Source: Strigamia acuminata (Eukaryota; Arthropoda; Chilopoda; Geophilomorpha; Linotaeniidae). Taken from it: a stretch of DNA of 64,000 nt. The stretch is from the NCBI GenBank assembly GCA_949358305.1, contig OX442314.1, positions 24,483,060 through 24,547,059 of the forward strand, in the 5' to 3' direction. A model generated the notes under the pieces. That model did not search any database. It was not told the origin of the DNA and saw nothing but the letters and a program-made list of their open reading frames with translations. The translations under genes and the position numbers were made by a program. This document shows, in pieces, positions 55,057 through 64,000 of this stretch. Every line of letters starts with the position of its first letter. The first letter of the stretch is position 1.

Positions 55057-55528
55057 AAGAAGTGGCCAGTTTTTCTCAAAACTTTATAATGCCAATAGTG
55101 TTGATAGTTTTTACATTTTTTAAATGGTTTTTTCTCTATCAAGGTAATAATAATAGTCCTAACTTTTATTCTCAAAGCTACAAATGCATTTACTTACCTA
55201 TTAGAATTAAATTAACTTAGATTTTAATATTTTTCAAAGAATTTTTTATTCAAATGTGTTAAAAATTTACAAGTGTTATTTACAGTATTTATATTTCACG
55301 AATTGTATTTTGTCTTCATCCTGGGGGTAAGTGTGCGTTGTTTTCTCTGGTGTATTTTTCCCGATGTTACCTGCTGGTGATCCGTGGTCCAGTTGTCATC
55401 AACTCATCCGGTCATCTGGTTATCTGCAAAAAAGAAAAGTAATGATTAATTTTTAATTATGAAATTAACTTTCAAACAACCACTTTCGTGATTGTGTTGA
55501 GGTACCCCTCTCAGTACTTACCTTTTTT
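55057..55528 (+). other. 3' untranslated region of element 2
   Basis: AT-rich, non-coding, ending at the G-rich polypurine tract. Confidence 0.7.
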
Positions 55529-55540
55529 AGGGGGGGGAGA
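55529..55540 (+). promoter_or_regulatory. Polypurine tract of element 2
   Basis: AGGGGGGGGAGA directly next to the TG of the 3' LTR, preceded by a T-run, as usual for plus-strand priming sites. Confidence 0.9.
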
Positions 55541-56162
55541 TGTGACCGGCTGCCCGCTCAGTCCGCTCACTTGCCTGCAACACACGGCGCTTCCACGGCT
55601 CTCGCGCACCTCGTGTGTTTCTCGCGCGCACCTGTTGCGGACCCCCGCACCAGGTGGAGCTGACGGTCGTTGGCCCGGCCAATTGGGAACCGGAAGTGCC
55701 CCTTCCGGAAGTGGTGGGCCCCGCAGAGGCCCAGAGAGTTCTCTAACTTCCAGCATGGCGAACGGTCGCTTCCACGATCGCTCTTCCACGCTGGCGGCAA
55801 TGACGAATCCAGTTGGCGTAGCGACTCTGTCGCCCGCCGGGACTTGATAGTCCACGTTCCCCATGTCCGTCCTGCGTTCTCCGTGAACGTAGCGGCGACA
55901 TGGCTAAACGGTATTCCGACCACGTGTGTCATGGCGGCCATTGGCCGCCGTGCCACGCGGTCTTGTTAGGGACGGCTGTTCGCAGCCGTCGCATTGGGAA
56001 ATGCACTGGGAGACACCACATCATACCCCTAGACATCAATAAAGCTTACCTTAAACTAAACTTGTGTCTCTTGTGTATTTCGGAGTGAATTCTATCGTGT
56101 GTGTTGTGTCCAGCGCCTCGTGGCTCTCCCCCGACCACGTGGCGACCGTCCAAACACTCACA
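55541..56162 (+). repeat. 3' LTR of element 2
   Basis: Same length as 49125-49746 at an offset of 6416, with no difference seen; followed by CACA (56163-56166), the right target duplication. Confidence 0.95.
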
Positions 56163-56166
56163 CACA

Positions 56167-57099
56167 AACAACCGGCAAACAAATAGTACCATTCTAAAAT
56201 ATAAACAAAATACTGATATTAAATAACTACTACTGATACTTAATTTCTCAATTTGAGATTTAGTCTATTGTGTTGATGAATGGTTTACAACTGAAACAAG
56301 CTGCCTCTGCCTGTCATGTTTAATGCAATTTCTGGATTTTAAATTTACAGTGGGTGATTACAGAAGAGTTTCTCATTAACTATCTCATGTGTTTTTAATG
56401 AATGATGGAATATTTGTACAGGATGTGGTGACCTCAAAGCAGGGTTTATCAACTTTTGTAAATTATCACAAGCTGTAATAATCCTTTTTTTTGAGAAGCC
56501 AAAGTGTTAATTTTATTAGTATATATAGAAATAAGCAACCGATCGCGATAAGTATTTTATTATATTGTAAAAATGAGATCGCGACACGTGAGGGCCTGTC
56601 GTATTTGAACTGTAAAATTGTTAATTTTTGAGACCTCAACTGTCTTACTATTTCTTTCTTATTCTTTCTGACAAGATGCCACCAAGCAGACGAAAGAGCA
56701 ACATTCGTATGAAAAAGTACCCAAGTACCCAACTGGAAAAGACTCCAGCGACTCGGGATTCAGTGGAATATCCACCAATGCAAATTGACCAGTCGCCGTT
56801 AGCGGAAAGTCCGCTTACACACCGACAAAGGACGCGACAAGGACAAAGTTAGTTTAGTCTTTTCAATTATACAACACTACAAATAAATGTTGTTAACTTA
56901 AAGCTTGTCTAATTTAAAAATAATAATGCAACTGTACTTTTAAGAAAATTAACCAGGGGGTCATACCCTATACAAGGAACTAAGGGCAAGAGTTAATCCC
57001 CAGTATAATTTGTACTAATCCAACATGCGATCGCGAATTTTGAGATCCAATTTCCCACGTAGTTCTACTTTTATTTCAAACGAATAACCACAAGTTTTA
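56167..57099. other. Host strip between elements 2 and 3, with one small open frame
   Basis: Mostly AT-rich. An ATG at 56676, preceded by a pyrimidine tract ending in ACAAG, opens a 58-codon frame to 56852 (MPPSRRKSNIRMKKYPSTQL...; Pro/Ser/Arg-rich, basic). It could be the start of a gag-like or DIRS ORF1 protein because a DIRS relic lies 250 bp downstream in the same orientation, but there is no domain to prove it. Confidence 0.35.
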
Positions 57100-57595
57100 A
57101 TGGAATTATGGCTGAGGAATCAAGCAAGAAGAGAATCGTGGTCACATAAAATGTTCACGCATTTTTGTGAGTCAGAAAAATGTGACCAAGATTGTACGTC
57201 ATCTCCCAATCCACCCAAGTTACTTATAAATCAGAGATTAGCAACGTTACTAGCATTAACTTTGGCAGGGAGATCTTATCCTTAAGAATAAGGATAAGTT
57301 TTGTTATCATCCCACTTCTGGGAACGAGAAAATCTTCTCGCGCTCGTAGTCGAGTCTCGGTTTTTCAAGACAAAGAACATTGTCCAGTCTTAGCGCTTCG
57401 TGATTACTTGAATTACGTGGTTTCTGTCCGCAAGGACACAAAATAACCTCTGATCTTGGCTTTACATCCTTTTGGAACAGTTTCTACGACCAGAATCTGG
57501 CCGCCAGATGGCTCAAAAGCACTCTAGCCAGAGCAGGAGTTGACACCACGATTTTTTCCGCACATTCCACAAAAGCATTGATAAAATCGTTTAGT
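57100..57595 (+). pseudogene. DIRS-type tyrosine recombinase relic
   Basis: Several frames carry consecutive pieces of one recombinase: NQRLATLLALTLAGRS (about 57225-57272), the same N-terminal block as the relic at 1039; DKEHCPVLALRDYLNYV (about 57370-57420), the CPV-ALxxYL core; then AARWLKSTLARAGVDTTIFS and AHSTKAL (about 57505-57580), the WLK..L..AG(I/V)D...FSAHSTR region that normally supplies the His-x-x-Arg, here with Lys in place of Arg. At least two frame changes and no C-terminal tyrosine segment. Dead, and older than the LTR elements beside it. Confidence 0.75.
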
Positions 57596-57893
57596 TTATT
57601 CTTCGTAAGTAGGCATAAAAATGTTGATACAAACAAAAATATTAACAGTTACAACAGGAAACGCACGCATCACACGATACACATCACACAATTTCCTCCT
57701 CTCTCTTGCAAGGTACAATTAGATATTATCACGAACCAAGGATAACATGGACACGTATCCGTGTTATTTCCTATTGATTTGTTGTTCCATGTGCTGATTG
57801 AATGACAGCAATGACGCGTCATGCATTGCTTGCCAACTAAGCATGTTTGTTACCTGTTGTCATCCCAGAATATAATGTAGCTATATCTTATGT
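57596..57893. other. Short host strip before element 3
   Basis: Contains the 12-bp palindrome ATGACGCGTCAT at 57811-57822 within a wider imperfect one (GCAATG...CATTGC). No gene. Confidence 0.5.
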
Positions 57894-59072
57894 TGTTGCG
57901 ATCTCAAATGTTCACTTCATTTGTGGAGAGGTTTTTCTACCACGTTTTTAAGATATTATTTATATTTTAACCATAATCATTAGAATTGTGTTTTTTGCCG
58001 TGCACCTGTTGCGCTTTTGGGCAATTGGCCCAGAAGCTGTAACGGCTGCCCTGGCATTTTGAGCCCTGGATTGGGGCGTTGCTAAGTCAATCCCCAAATT
58101 TTGCACCGTTGCTAGGGCTGAAGCGTGCCTTGGCACACGCCACGCCTGCGCACTGGCCGTTTTCCGGCCATATTCCGAGTAATAATTCGAATTATTACTC
58201 ACTCTTTGCATCACACTCATACCGTTCACACCGACACAGCTTTGTTCACAACCAAAAACACTGTTTTGTCCGTGACTCGTGAGTTTTGCCAAGTTTCAAC
58301 CCGATTTGTTTGAACCAACGTTCAAACGAATCACTTTCCGAGCCGCGAAGACGACGCACGACGGCCCAAACCACCGTCGTTCCCGCCGCCGCCCGAAGAC
58401 CAACGCGCCCACGCCGTTGAAGATCGACGCCAGCCAGCCGCCGAGGATTGCAGAGCCATCGTCGCCGCTCCTCGACCTGTTGACGACGATTCCGATTCAG
58501 ATTGCAGCGGATCTCCAGTCAGGTTTTAACGATCGGCGGTACCCGCCGTTTGACTACTTGTCTCCAACGGAAATCTCCCGTTGCAATCTAGGGTTTAACC
58601 CAAGATTTCCCGTCTTGTCAGGCTTAACAGCCGACACTCTTTGTGAAGTCTTTCGGCTTCACGCTTCCTTTCTCACTTCGCAGAATTTGCGCGGCGACGA
58701 GTCGCCATTTCTGCACTGCTTTTTCCCGCCCGAAGGAGTCCCGCGCTGCTTCGAGCACGTCGCCTTCTACGCCGACGATCTTATCCTCATAGAACCCATC
58801 TTATTAACATTCTCTTCAATAGAACCTGTACTTAACGCTCAATAAATTGATTAACTGTTTGATTTAAAATAACTAAACTAGCCTTTATTCGAGATCAAAT
58901 CCCTAGACACCGACTTAACGGCTAACCCACCCGATAGAAGACCTATAAACGGCATTCAACTGCTTCCACAGGTGAACGCCGGGATCTCTTGCAATTGGAA
59001 AAATCCCATAGTGACTAAATATAAATTTAGTGTTGTTGTGAAAAGTCAATTGGAACCATCAGGAACGCAACA
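57894..59072 (+). repeat. 5' LTR of element 3
   Basis: Deduced from its ends, since the partner LTR is outside: TGTTGCG at 57894 and CGCAACA ending at 59072 are a 7-bp inverted terminus, and the primer site starts 2 nt later. TATATTTT at 57961 may be the TATA box and AATAAA at 58841-58846 the polyadenylation signal. Length 1179 bp. The left edge is less certain than the right. Confidence 0.7.
58276..58845 (+). other. 190-codon open frame inside the LTR, no ATG
   Basis: The stop-to-stop frame after the TGA at 58273 runs to the TAA at 58843-58845 and contains no methionine codon at all. It would need GTG (58279), another non-AUG start, or splicing. The N-terminal third is basic (RRSRRRPKTNAP), the rest mixed and plausible as a folded protein (LSPTEISRCNLGFNPRF). 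The terminator overlaps the AATAAA signal. I recognise no family. GC-rich composition may explain its length. Confidence 0.3.
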
Positions 59073-59074
59073 CT

Positions 59075-59092
59075 TGGGGGCCTGGCCGGGAT
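59075..59092 (+). promoter_or_regulatory. Primer-binding site, tRNA-Pro-like
   Basis: TGGGGGCCTGGCCGGGAT, 2 nt after the deduced LTR end, matches the complement of the tRNA-Pro 3' end at 15 of 18 positions, including the first seven. Together with the LTR terminus this fixes the element boundary. Confidence 0.65.
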
Positions 59093-59163
59093 TACCAATT
59101 GTTTAAAATTAGCATTTATTCCTACTTTCCTATCATCTTTCTCTCTTATCTGTCTAACTCAGT

Positions 59164-61767
59164 ATGTCAAACTCAGAAGGAGAAATTCCTATTGATGATG
59201 AAGGAGTACAGACTCGTACAAAAACGGGCGCTAAGCGCCGTAGATCGGGTCGTCCTCGAACGGCACGTAATAGTCTAACGGCTCAACATTTAGCCGAAAC
59301 TATTGACGCTGTTGCCGCCGAGGGTGCCACGACTAAGGAAGTTGGAACAGGCGGTGAAGAACGCGAAGAAGCGATTTCCGCTGGACCAACGAACTGGGGT
59401 GATTCTTCCATGGATTTGGACAACATCGAGATTCCTGATACGCAACCGGTGGGTTACAAGGAACTTCTGGATCGAGCAATTCTCCAGGGGGTACAAGTGA
59501 CTGATCAGATGACGATTATGGAAATTTACGAAGCCATGTCTAATCATGAAAGAAAACGCCTGGTCGATCATATGAACGAGCAGATGGCTGCTGTTACTCG
59601 AAAAATGAACTCAGCGTCTCAAGCCAAGGAAGCTGCTGAAAAATCGAATCAAGCTTTGCGAGAGATAAACGCTCAGTACCGTCACAGTGAAGAAAAACTG
59701 AAAAAACAATCGGACGAACTGGAGCGCCAACGCATGGAATTCGATGCTCGAAAGAAACATTTGTCTAAAAAAGAGACTGAAGTTTTCAAAAGGGAACAGG
59801 AGATTGCTTGGGATTCCATAAAGCAACAGGAATCATCTAATAACGAACTCCGTAGACAAATGGCAGCCGCCGACAAAAAAGCTCAAGAAACTGAAGATGA
59901 GCTACGGCGAGCCAAATTGCTGAAAGAACAAGAGGAATTTGAGGAGGAACAAGAACGAATACGTGTTGCTGAATTCGCCTCACAACAGAAAGGTCCAGCC
60001 GCCAAAGTGAAAAAGAAAGTCGTGCGGCTAGAAGATTCTGCAACCGACGAATCGTCTCAAACATCAAGTGAAGATGAGCGACAGTCGCGCAAAAGAAGAT
60101 GTTCCGATGCTGAGGGGCCTACATCAAAAAAGAACGGCGCTTCAGATGCCGAAATTTTCACTAATAGCGACAAACTCATGACCATGATGGATGAAAGAAA
60201 TCGTATGAAGATACAAAACGATTCGCATCGGCCCAACGATAATTATGACCAGTCCGGAAGTCGAAGTGCGTCTCCAGACCCCGAAGATCGTGATAAGGGG
60301 GATGAGCGTCAGAAATACGACAATGTACCTCCGCCACGAGGGTCGAAGGACGAATCCCTTTCGGAAGGCGAAAAATCTACTCGATCTGAGACGCGGAAAG
60401 AACGAAAGAGTCGTTCAAGGACGAAATCCAGAAGATCTCGGTCCAGCGATGAACGTTATTACACCGCTGAACAGATCGACGCGATGTTTCAAAAACAAGC
60501 GCAGTCAGCAAGTCGAACCACACGGCTAGCAGAGTTACGCAAATTCGACTTGAAGCGCAAAATTGCGAAATACACCACTGATAAGTGGCGGCATAAAATT
60601 GCCGATGTGAAAACAATTCGATGGGATCGATTAGTCCCTGATCGTTTTAATGGAGAATTCCAAATGGGATCAACCTTTTTGGAAGAAATTACAAGAATGG
60701 CTCGATTAAATGGTATAACACCTCAAGATACTTTGGAGAAGTTAGTCCCAAAATCATTGGTGGCACGCGCCGAAAATTGGTTCGTTGAACGAGAATTCGT
60801 GCACTGGAATCAATTTGTAGAAGCGTTCATGCGAGAATACGCTGAACCCACTGAAGACATTTATCAATTATGGGACAATTTAGCTCAATCAGCGGGAGAA
60901 GACATTCGTTCCTATCTCCGCCGAACCGAAGATTTGTTGTCATCATTACCAACGCCATCTACTGACCATGATGTGGACAGAAAATTTCGAAAGGCGATGA
61001 CACCATATTCCCGAAGTATTCTGCAAAATGTTGATGCACCGCCGGTCGGATCATTCAAAGAACTCTCCCAATTTTTAAGGGATAATGACCTGAGAATTGA
61101 AGAAAAATATAATGAATATTTGACTCCGGAGGAGACTGCAGCTATTAAAAAACGGCAGTTACGCATTAAAGAATATGTGAAAGAAGCTAGACTTGGACAA
61201 GCTCCTTTAATGCAACCCCGAGATCGAGGGGATTACTTTGCGGAGAAGACGGATAAAAATACAAGTGCCGGACCTCCGAACCCCCACAAACTACCCAAAA
61301 ATTCTCGAGCTTACGCGAATCTTGCCTTGTCGGAAGACAGCACTGATGTAGTCGAAGATGACGACCCAGGGCTAGACCCTTTAGTTGAGAATGCTATTGT
61401 ATTACTCGCGAAGCATGTCACTGAGAATAAATTCAGACCAAAAATGGTTGGTAAAAACGTTACTTTTAATACAGCAAACCTTAATACAGATGCTCGATCA
61501 AAATCACCTTTGCCGCTACCCATCAAGCCCGAAGTGATTCTGGATACTGAAAAGGAATCGGCTACAGATAAAAAAGCCGTAGAACCTCGTTCAAAGTCGC
61601 CCACTTCAGGAAACGGTCCTAGGCGCAAATCACCAGAAACCGATCCATGCCATAGATGTGGAAAGTTGGGGCATTGGTCGAATCAGTGTCCTGATAGAAG
61701 TCCAGTAGCTGCCGAGATAGAAGGTCTTGTCAGCAAGTTGGGGGAACTGCTCCGAAAAAACTTGTGA
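59164..61767 (+). CDS. gag: Gag polyprotein of element 3
   Basis: 867 codons from the ATG at 59164, only 71 nt after the primer site. N-terminus basic with a GRPR AT-hook-like core (about residues 24-36). Residues 136-270 form a long charged heptad-rich segment, likely a coiled coil. An acidic/Ser-rich part follows, then an Arg/Ser tract (KERKSRSRTKSRRSRSSDER, about 412-431). The capsid-like domain lies at about 470-650 (RTxRWDRLVPDRFNGE-type start, AENWFVERE...WNQFVEAFMREY). A single CCHC zinc knuckle has C829, C832, H837 and C842. The frame ends in TGA six nt after the start of the heptamer's last codon, inside the frameshift cassette. Gag this long with a coiled coil is unusual; it should form the particle and bind RNA. 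Confidence 0.92.
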   Translation: MSNSEGEIPIDDEGVQTRTKTGAKRRRSGRPRTARNSLTAQHLAETIDAVAAEGATTKEVGTGGEEREEAISAGPTNWGDSSMDLDNIEIPDTQPVGYKELLDRAILQGVQVTDQMTIMEIYEAMSNHERKRLVDHMNEQMAAVTRKMNSASQAKEAAEKSNQALREINAQYRHSEEKLKKQSDELERQRMEFDARKKHLSKKETEVFKREQEIAWDSIKQQESSNNELRRQMAAADKKAQETEDELRRAKLLKEQEEFEEEQERIRVAEFASQQKGPAAKVKKKVVRLEDSATDESSQTSSEDERQSRKRRCSDAEGPTSKKNGASDAEIFTNSDKLMTMMDERNRMKIQNDSHRPNDNYDQSGSRSASPDPEDRDKGDERQKYDNVPPPRGSKDESLSEGEKSTRSETRKERKSRSRTKSRRSRSSDERYYTAEQIDAMFQKQAQSASRTTRLAELRKFDLKRKIAKYTTDKWRHKIADVKTIRWDRLVPDRFNGEFQMGSTFLEEITRMARLNGITPQDTLEKLVPKSLVARAENWFVEREFVHWNQFVEAFMREYAEPTEDIYQLWDNLAQSAGEDIRSYLRRTEDLLSSLPTPSTDHDVDRKFRKAMTPYSRSILQNVDAPPVGSFKELSQFLRDNDLRIEEKYNEYLTPEETAAIKKRQLRIKEYVKEARLGQAPLMQPRDRGDYFAEKTDKNTSAGPPNPHKLPKNSRAYANLALSEDSTDVVEDDDPGLDPLVENAIVLLAKHVTENKFRPKMVGKNVTFNTANLNTDARSKSPLPLPIKPEVILDTEKESATDKKAVEPRSKSPTSGNGPRRKSPETDPCHRCGKLGHWSNQCPDRSPVAAEIEGLVSKLGELLRKNL

Positions 61768-61803
61768 GCGCGGGTTTGGCAGCGAATACGCTGAAACTCG
61801 CGC
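61755..61803 (+). promoter_or_regulatory. -1 ribosomal frameshift signal, gag/pol of element 3
   Basis: A AAA AAC at 61755-61761 lies in gag phase; after a 6-nt spacer comes a two-part hairpin: outer stem GCGCGGGTTT (61768-61777) with AAACTCGCGC (61794-61803), one G-U pair; a GG bulge; inner stem CAGCG/CGCTG (61780-61784 with 61789-61793), loop AATA. The gag TGA (61765-61767) lies in the spacer. Pol is open in the -1 frame from the heptamer on. Confidence 0.9.
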
Positions 61804-64000
61804 CAGTTGCCTCGGAAACAATTAAGGAGATAGACGCTGACGTTTGTCCCAAGATTGAAGTAACCCATAATTACCGTGAACCATTGGATAAAAACTATTT
61901 AGACTACTGGGACTCAGTAGATAAAAAACATTTGATGGTAGCTCAGTTTAAACCCTGTGACCTGAAATTTCCTAAAGTTGACCTTACGAAACTTAACGAA
62001 GTATTGGCCGAAAAAACGGCCGACAAACGATACTTTCAATATCACGTTAGGAAAGCGTTACAGTGCTACCCCAAACCAAGTAAAAACTGGATGGATAAAC
62101 TTTGGGAAAAATTCCGTCCCAAGTCGAAAGAAGTCGATGAAATTGAAGAAATGACTAGAGCTATGGAAAGAGTCGTTCTGTCATATAACGATGAAATGGA
62201 CGAACTTCCTATTGATTATCCTGCCTTAGAACATCGGATACGTAGAGTCACCTGCAATTTGAACATGGAAGATTTTACGGGAATTCCGAAAATACAACTA
62301 CAGACCATGAAAGGACCAATTACTGGTTTGTTGGATTCTGGAGCCAATAGAAGCTTTATGGCGGCTTCAGTAATGGAAAATCTGAAATTAGAAAAAGAAT
62401 TACAGTACATCTCGCCAAGTCTCTGTATTGGAACGGCTGGCAAAGATATTCAACCAGTCGGAACCCTGTTGCTGTCATTTCGATGGACACATGGAGTCCT
62501 TGTGCATCCTTTCATAGTTATTGAACACCGTTTCCCGATGATTTTACTGGGAAATGATTTCATGAAGCGGCTAAGCATACAGCCGAATCCGAAAACGATG
62601 TCATGGAATTTTATTACTCCATTGACCGAAACTCTACCATATATACCGCAGTCAGTTTTGGACAGATATAAAACCAAAATTGAAGAATTACCGCCAGACA
62701 ATGCTACATTTGTATGTCGTGAAGGAATTTTGGCTGGCGCAGCTACTCTTAAAATGGGAGATGATATCACCAAAATGGTGAATGATGCCAATCTGACATT
62801 GGAGCAAGGACTCTCATTGGCGGAAGTATTAAAGAGACGACAGAGAATTCTATCAAGAGTTCCTGGACGTACACACATAGTGCAGCACGATATCAAGCTG
62901 ACAACTGATAAACCGATAAGGGTACCATTTAAAAGTTATAACCCTCAGAAAAGGGAAATAATTCGGCAAATCTGTCAGGATATGGTAGACAAGGGGATTG
63001 CTGTGCCTGCCACTGGAGATTATGCCATGCGAATTGTTTTAGTGGTCAAACCGGGGGCCGAACCACGCCTCTGTGTAGATTATCGGCCATTAAACGAACA
63101 TACAGAATATGATCCTCCTCAGATGCCGACGATCGAGGAAATTTTGAGAGAAATCGGTTCATTTGAGTGGGTTACCACGATCGACTTGACAAAAGGCTAT
63201 TGGCAGATAGGTTTGACCCCGTCTGCACAGCCGAAAACGGCTTTTTGGAGCCCTATAGGCCGATTGATGTTTTTAGTTATGGCATTTGGACTGAAAAATG
63301 CGCCGACTAGTTTCCAACGTTTAATTGAGAAAGTCCTCGATGAGATGTATAGGCGACAAGCTTGGGCGTACCTGGACGATATCATAACTGTTTCAAAGAC
63401 ATATGAAGAGCATTTAATCAATGTCGACAAAATTTTAGGAAAATTAGAACAAGCTAATTTGTGTGTCAACCCGGATAAGTCGAAATTCTGTAGAAAAGAA
63501 TTGATTTTTCTTGGGTACAAATTAGGAACCGGCGGACTCGCCGTTGACCCCAAGAAGTTGGATGCAATTACGAAATTTCCAACCCCAACCAATTTAAAAG
63601 AACTTCAACGTTTTTTGGGGATGGTTAACTTTTTCCATCGACTTCTAAAAAATTTATCAGTCATGGCAGAACCATTGAGGCCTCTATTGAAAAAGGATAT
63701 GGATTTCAAATGGCAATCCAGTCATCAAGAGGCTTTTGAAAAAATTAAAATAGCCCTCACTGATTCAGGAACAATGGCCATGCCAGATCTGTATCGACCT
63801 TTCGTAATTCATACGGACGCCAGTCGTCAAGGATTGGGCGCCGCATTGATGCAAATCCAACCTGAAAGGGGTGGACAAGAAGAACTACCTTGCGTTTATT
63901 CAAGCCGTAGCTTGCAGCCGGCTGAAGTAAATTACACGGCTACTGAATTAGAGTGTTTGGCCGTTGTTTGGGCGCTGAGAAAATATCGCCCTTACATCGA
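61755..64000 (+). CDS. pol: Pol polyprotein of element 3, partial
   Basis: Open in the -1 frame to the window end, about 748 codons. After some 190 residues without known motif comes the protease DSGANRSF (62334 onward) and its MILLGNDFM motif near 62540. The reverse transcriptase spans about 62900-63560: KPGAEPRLCVDYRPLN, TIDLTKGYWQI, AFGLKNAPTSFQR and the catalytic YLDD at 63369-63380, followed by FLGYKLG. RNase H begins with HTDASRQGLGA (63810 onward) and ELECLAVVWALRKYRPYI, where the window stops. RNase H end and integrase are outside. All visible catalytic residues are present. Product of frameshifting from gag. Confidence 0.93.

Larger units (their letters stand above)
49125..56162 (+). 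mobile_element. Element 2: non-autonomous LTR retrotransposon retaining only a third ORF
   Basis: 7038 bp, with 622-bp LTRs (TG...CA) that look identical and a 4-bp target duplication CACA at 49121-49124 and 56163-56166. It has a primer site, a possible stub of gag, scraps of pol (52861-53627), an intact 393-codon ORF at 53875 and a G-rich polypurine tract. Most of protease, RT and integrase are missing and the remainder is frameshifted, so it cannot encode its own reverse transcription. The undamaged LTR pair nevertheless indicates recent movement, so it was presumably copied by proteins from another element. The pol C-terminal motifs and ORF3 finger link it to the Ty3/gypsy group. Confidence 0.9.
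57894..64000 (+). mobile_element. Element 3: Ty3/gypsy-type LTR retrotransposon, cut by the window end
   Basis: 5' LTR, primer site, gag and the first 2.2 kb of pol are in the window; the rest of pol, any third ORF and the 3' LTR lie beyond 64000. Reading frames are uninterrupted, so the copy may be intact. The gag protein is longer than that of element 1 and differs in design (coiled coil, Arg/Ser tract), so it belongs to another lineage despite a shared frameshift heptamer. Confidence 0.9.

Noticed and set aside
58276-58845. YADD inside the LTR frame as a reverse transcriptase motif
   Set aside because: The surrounding residues do not match any RT block; a four-residue coincidence.
1-64000. 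Bacterial-type features (Shine-Dalgarno sites, operons, attachment sites)
   Set aside because: The sequence is clearly eukaryotic; purine-rich matches occur only by composition.

Overview
The window looks like nuclear DNA of an animal, most likely an invertebrate; the species cannot be named from sequence alone. It is AT-rich and eukaryotic in character: long homopolymers and microsatellites, GT/AG splice-like signals, many small inverted-repeat transposons, DIRS-type tyrosine-recombinase relics, RFX X-box motifs and Ty3/gypsy retrotransposons primed by animal-like tRNAs. No complete host gene, rRNA, tRNA or CRISPR array was found.

Region 1 (1-35087) is AT-rich host DNA, probably introns and intergenic sequence. 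It holds relics of a DIRS element (1039-2158), a collection of small non-autonomous DNA transposons (a 226-bp palindromic family with two copies, a foldback element at 14949-15383, a TA-flanked MITE carrying a minisatellite at 18177-18689, a Stowaway-like 97-mer at 25471-25567, a hAT-like element at 25958-26119, and a PIF/Harbinger-like MITE nested inside another MITE at 27492-28454), two 20-21-bp minisatellites, and a few weak host-gene hints: a signal-peptide exon ending in a strong splice donor (11508-11692), a possible 21-nt microexon on the minus strand (2977-2997) and three X-box motifs.

Region 2 (35088-49092) is a complete 14.0-kb Ty3/gypsy-type LTR retrotransposon, called element 1 here. 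It has two 1590-bp LTRs with no difference seen by eye, a 4-bp target duplication ACCT, a tRNA-Gln primer site, gag, pol in the -1 frame behind an A AAA AAC slippery heptamer plus hairpin, and a third ORF of 551 codons in the position usually held by env. That ORF has no signal peptide or membrane segment; it carries a paired-CxxC motif with glycines, as in DnaJ-type zinc modules.

Region 3 (49125-56162) is element 2, a second LTR element starting only 32 bp after element 1. Its 622-bp LTRs look identical and it has a CACA target duplication. Gag and pol are wrecked (only scraps of the RNase H start and the integrase/pol C-terminus remain), yet a 393-codon third ORF with the same kind of zinc motif is intact. 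Region 4 (56167-57893) is a short stretch with a DIRS tyrosine-recombinase relic. Region 5 (57894-64000) is element 3, a Ty3/gypsy element cut by the window end: 1179-bp 5' LTR, tRNA-Pro-like primer site, an 867-codon gag with coiled coil and zinc knuckle, and pol in the -1 frame behind the same A AAA AAC heptamer followed by a 15-bp two-part hairpin.

The most notable points are the ORF3 family shared by elements 1 and 2, its survival in an otherwise dead element that nevertheless moved recently, and the matched frameshift cassettes in elements 1 and 3. Element 1 could supply the Gag-Pol needed to move element 2, but nothing in the sequence proves that pairing.
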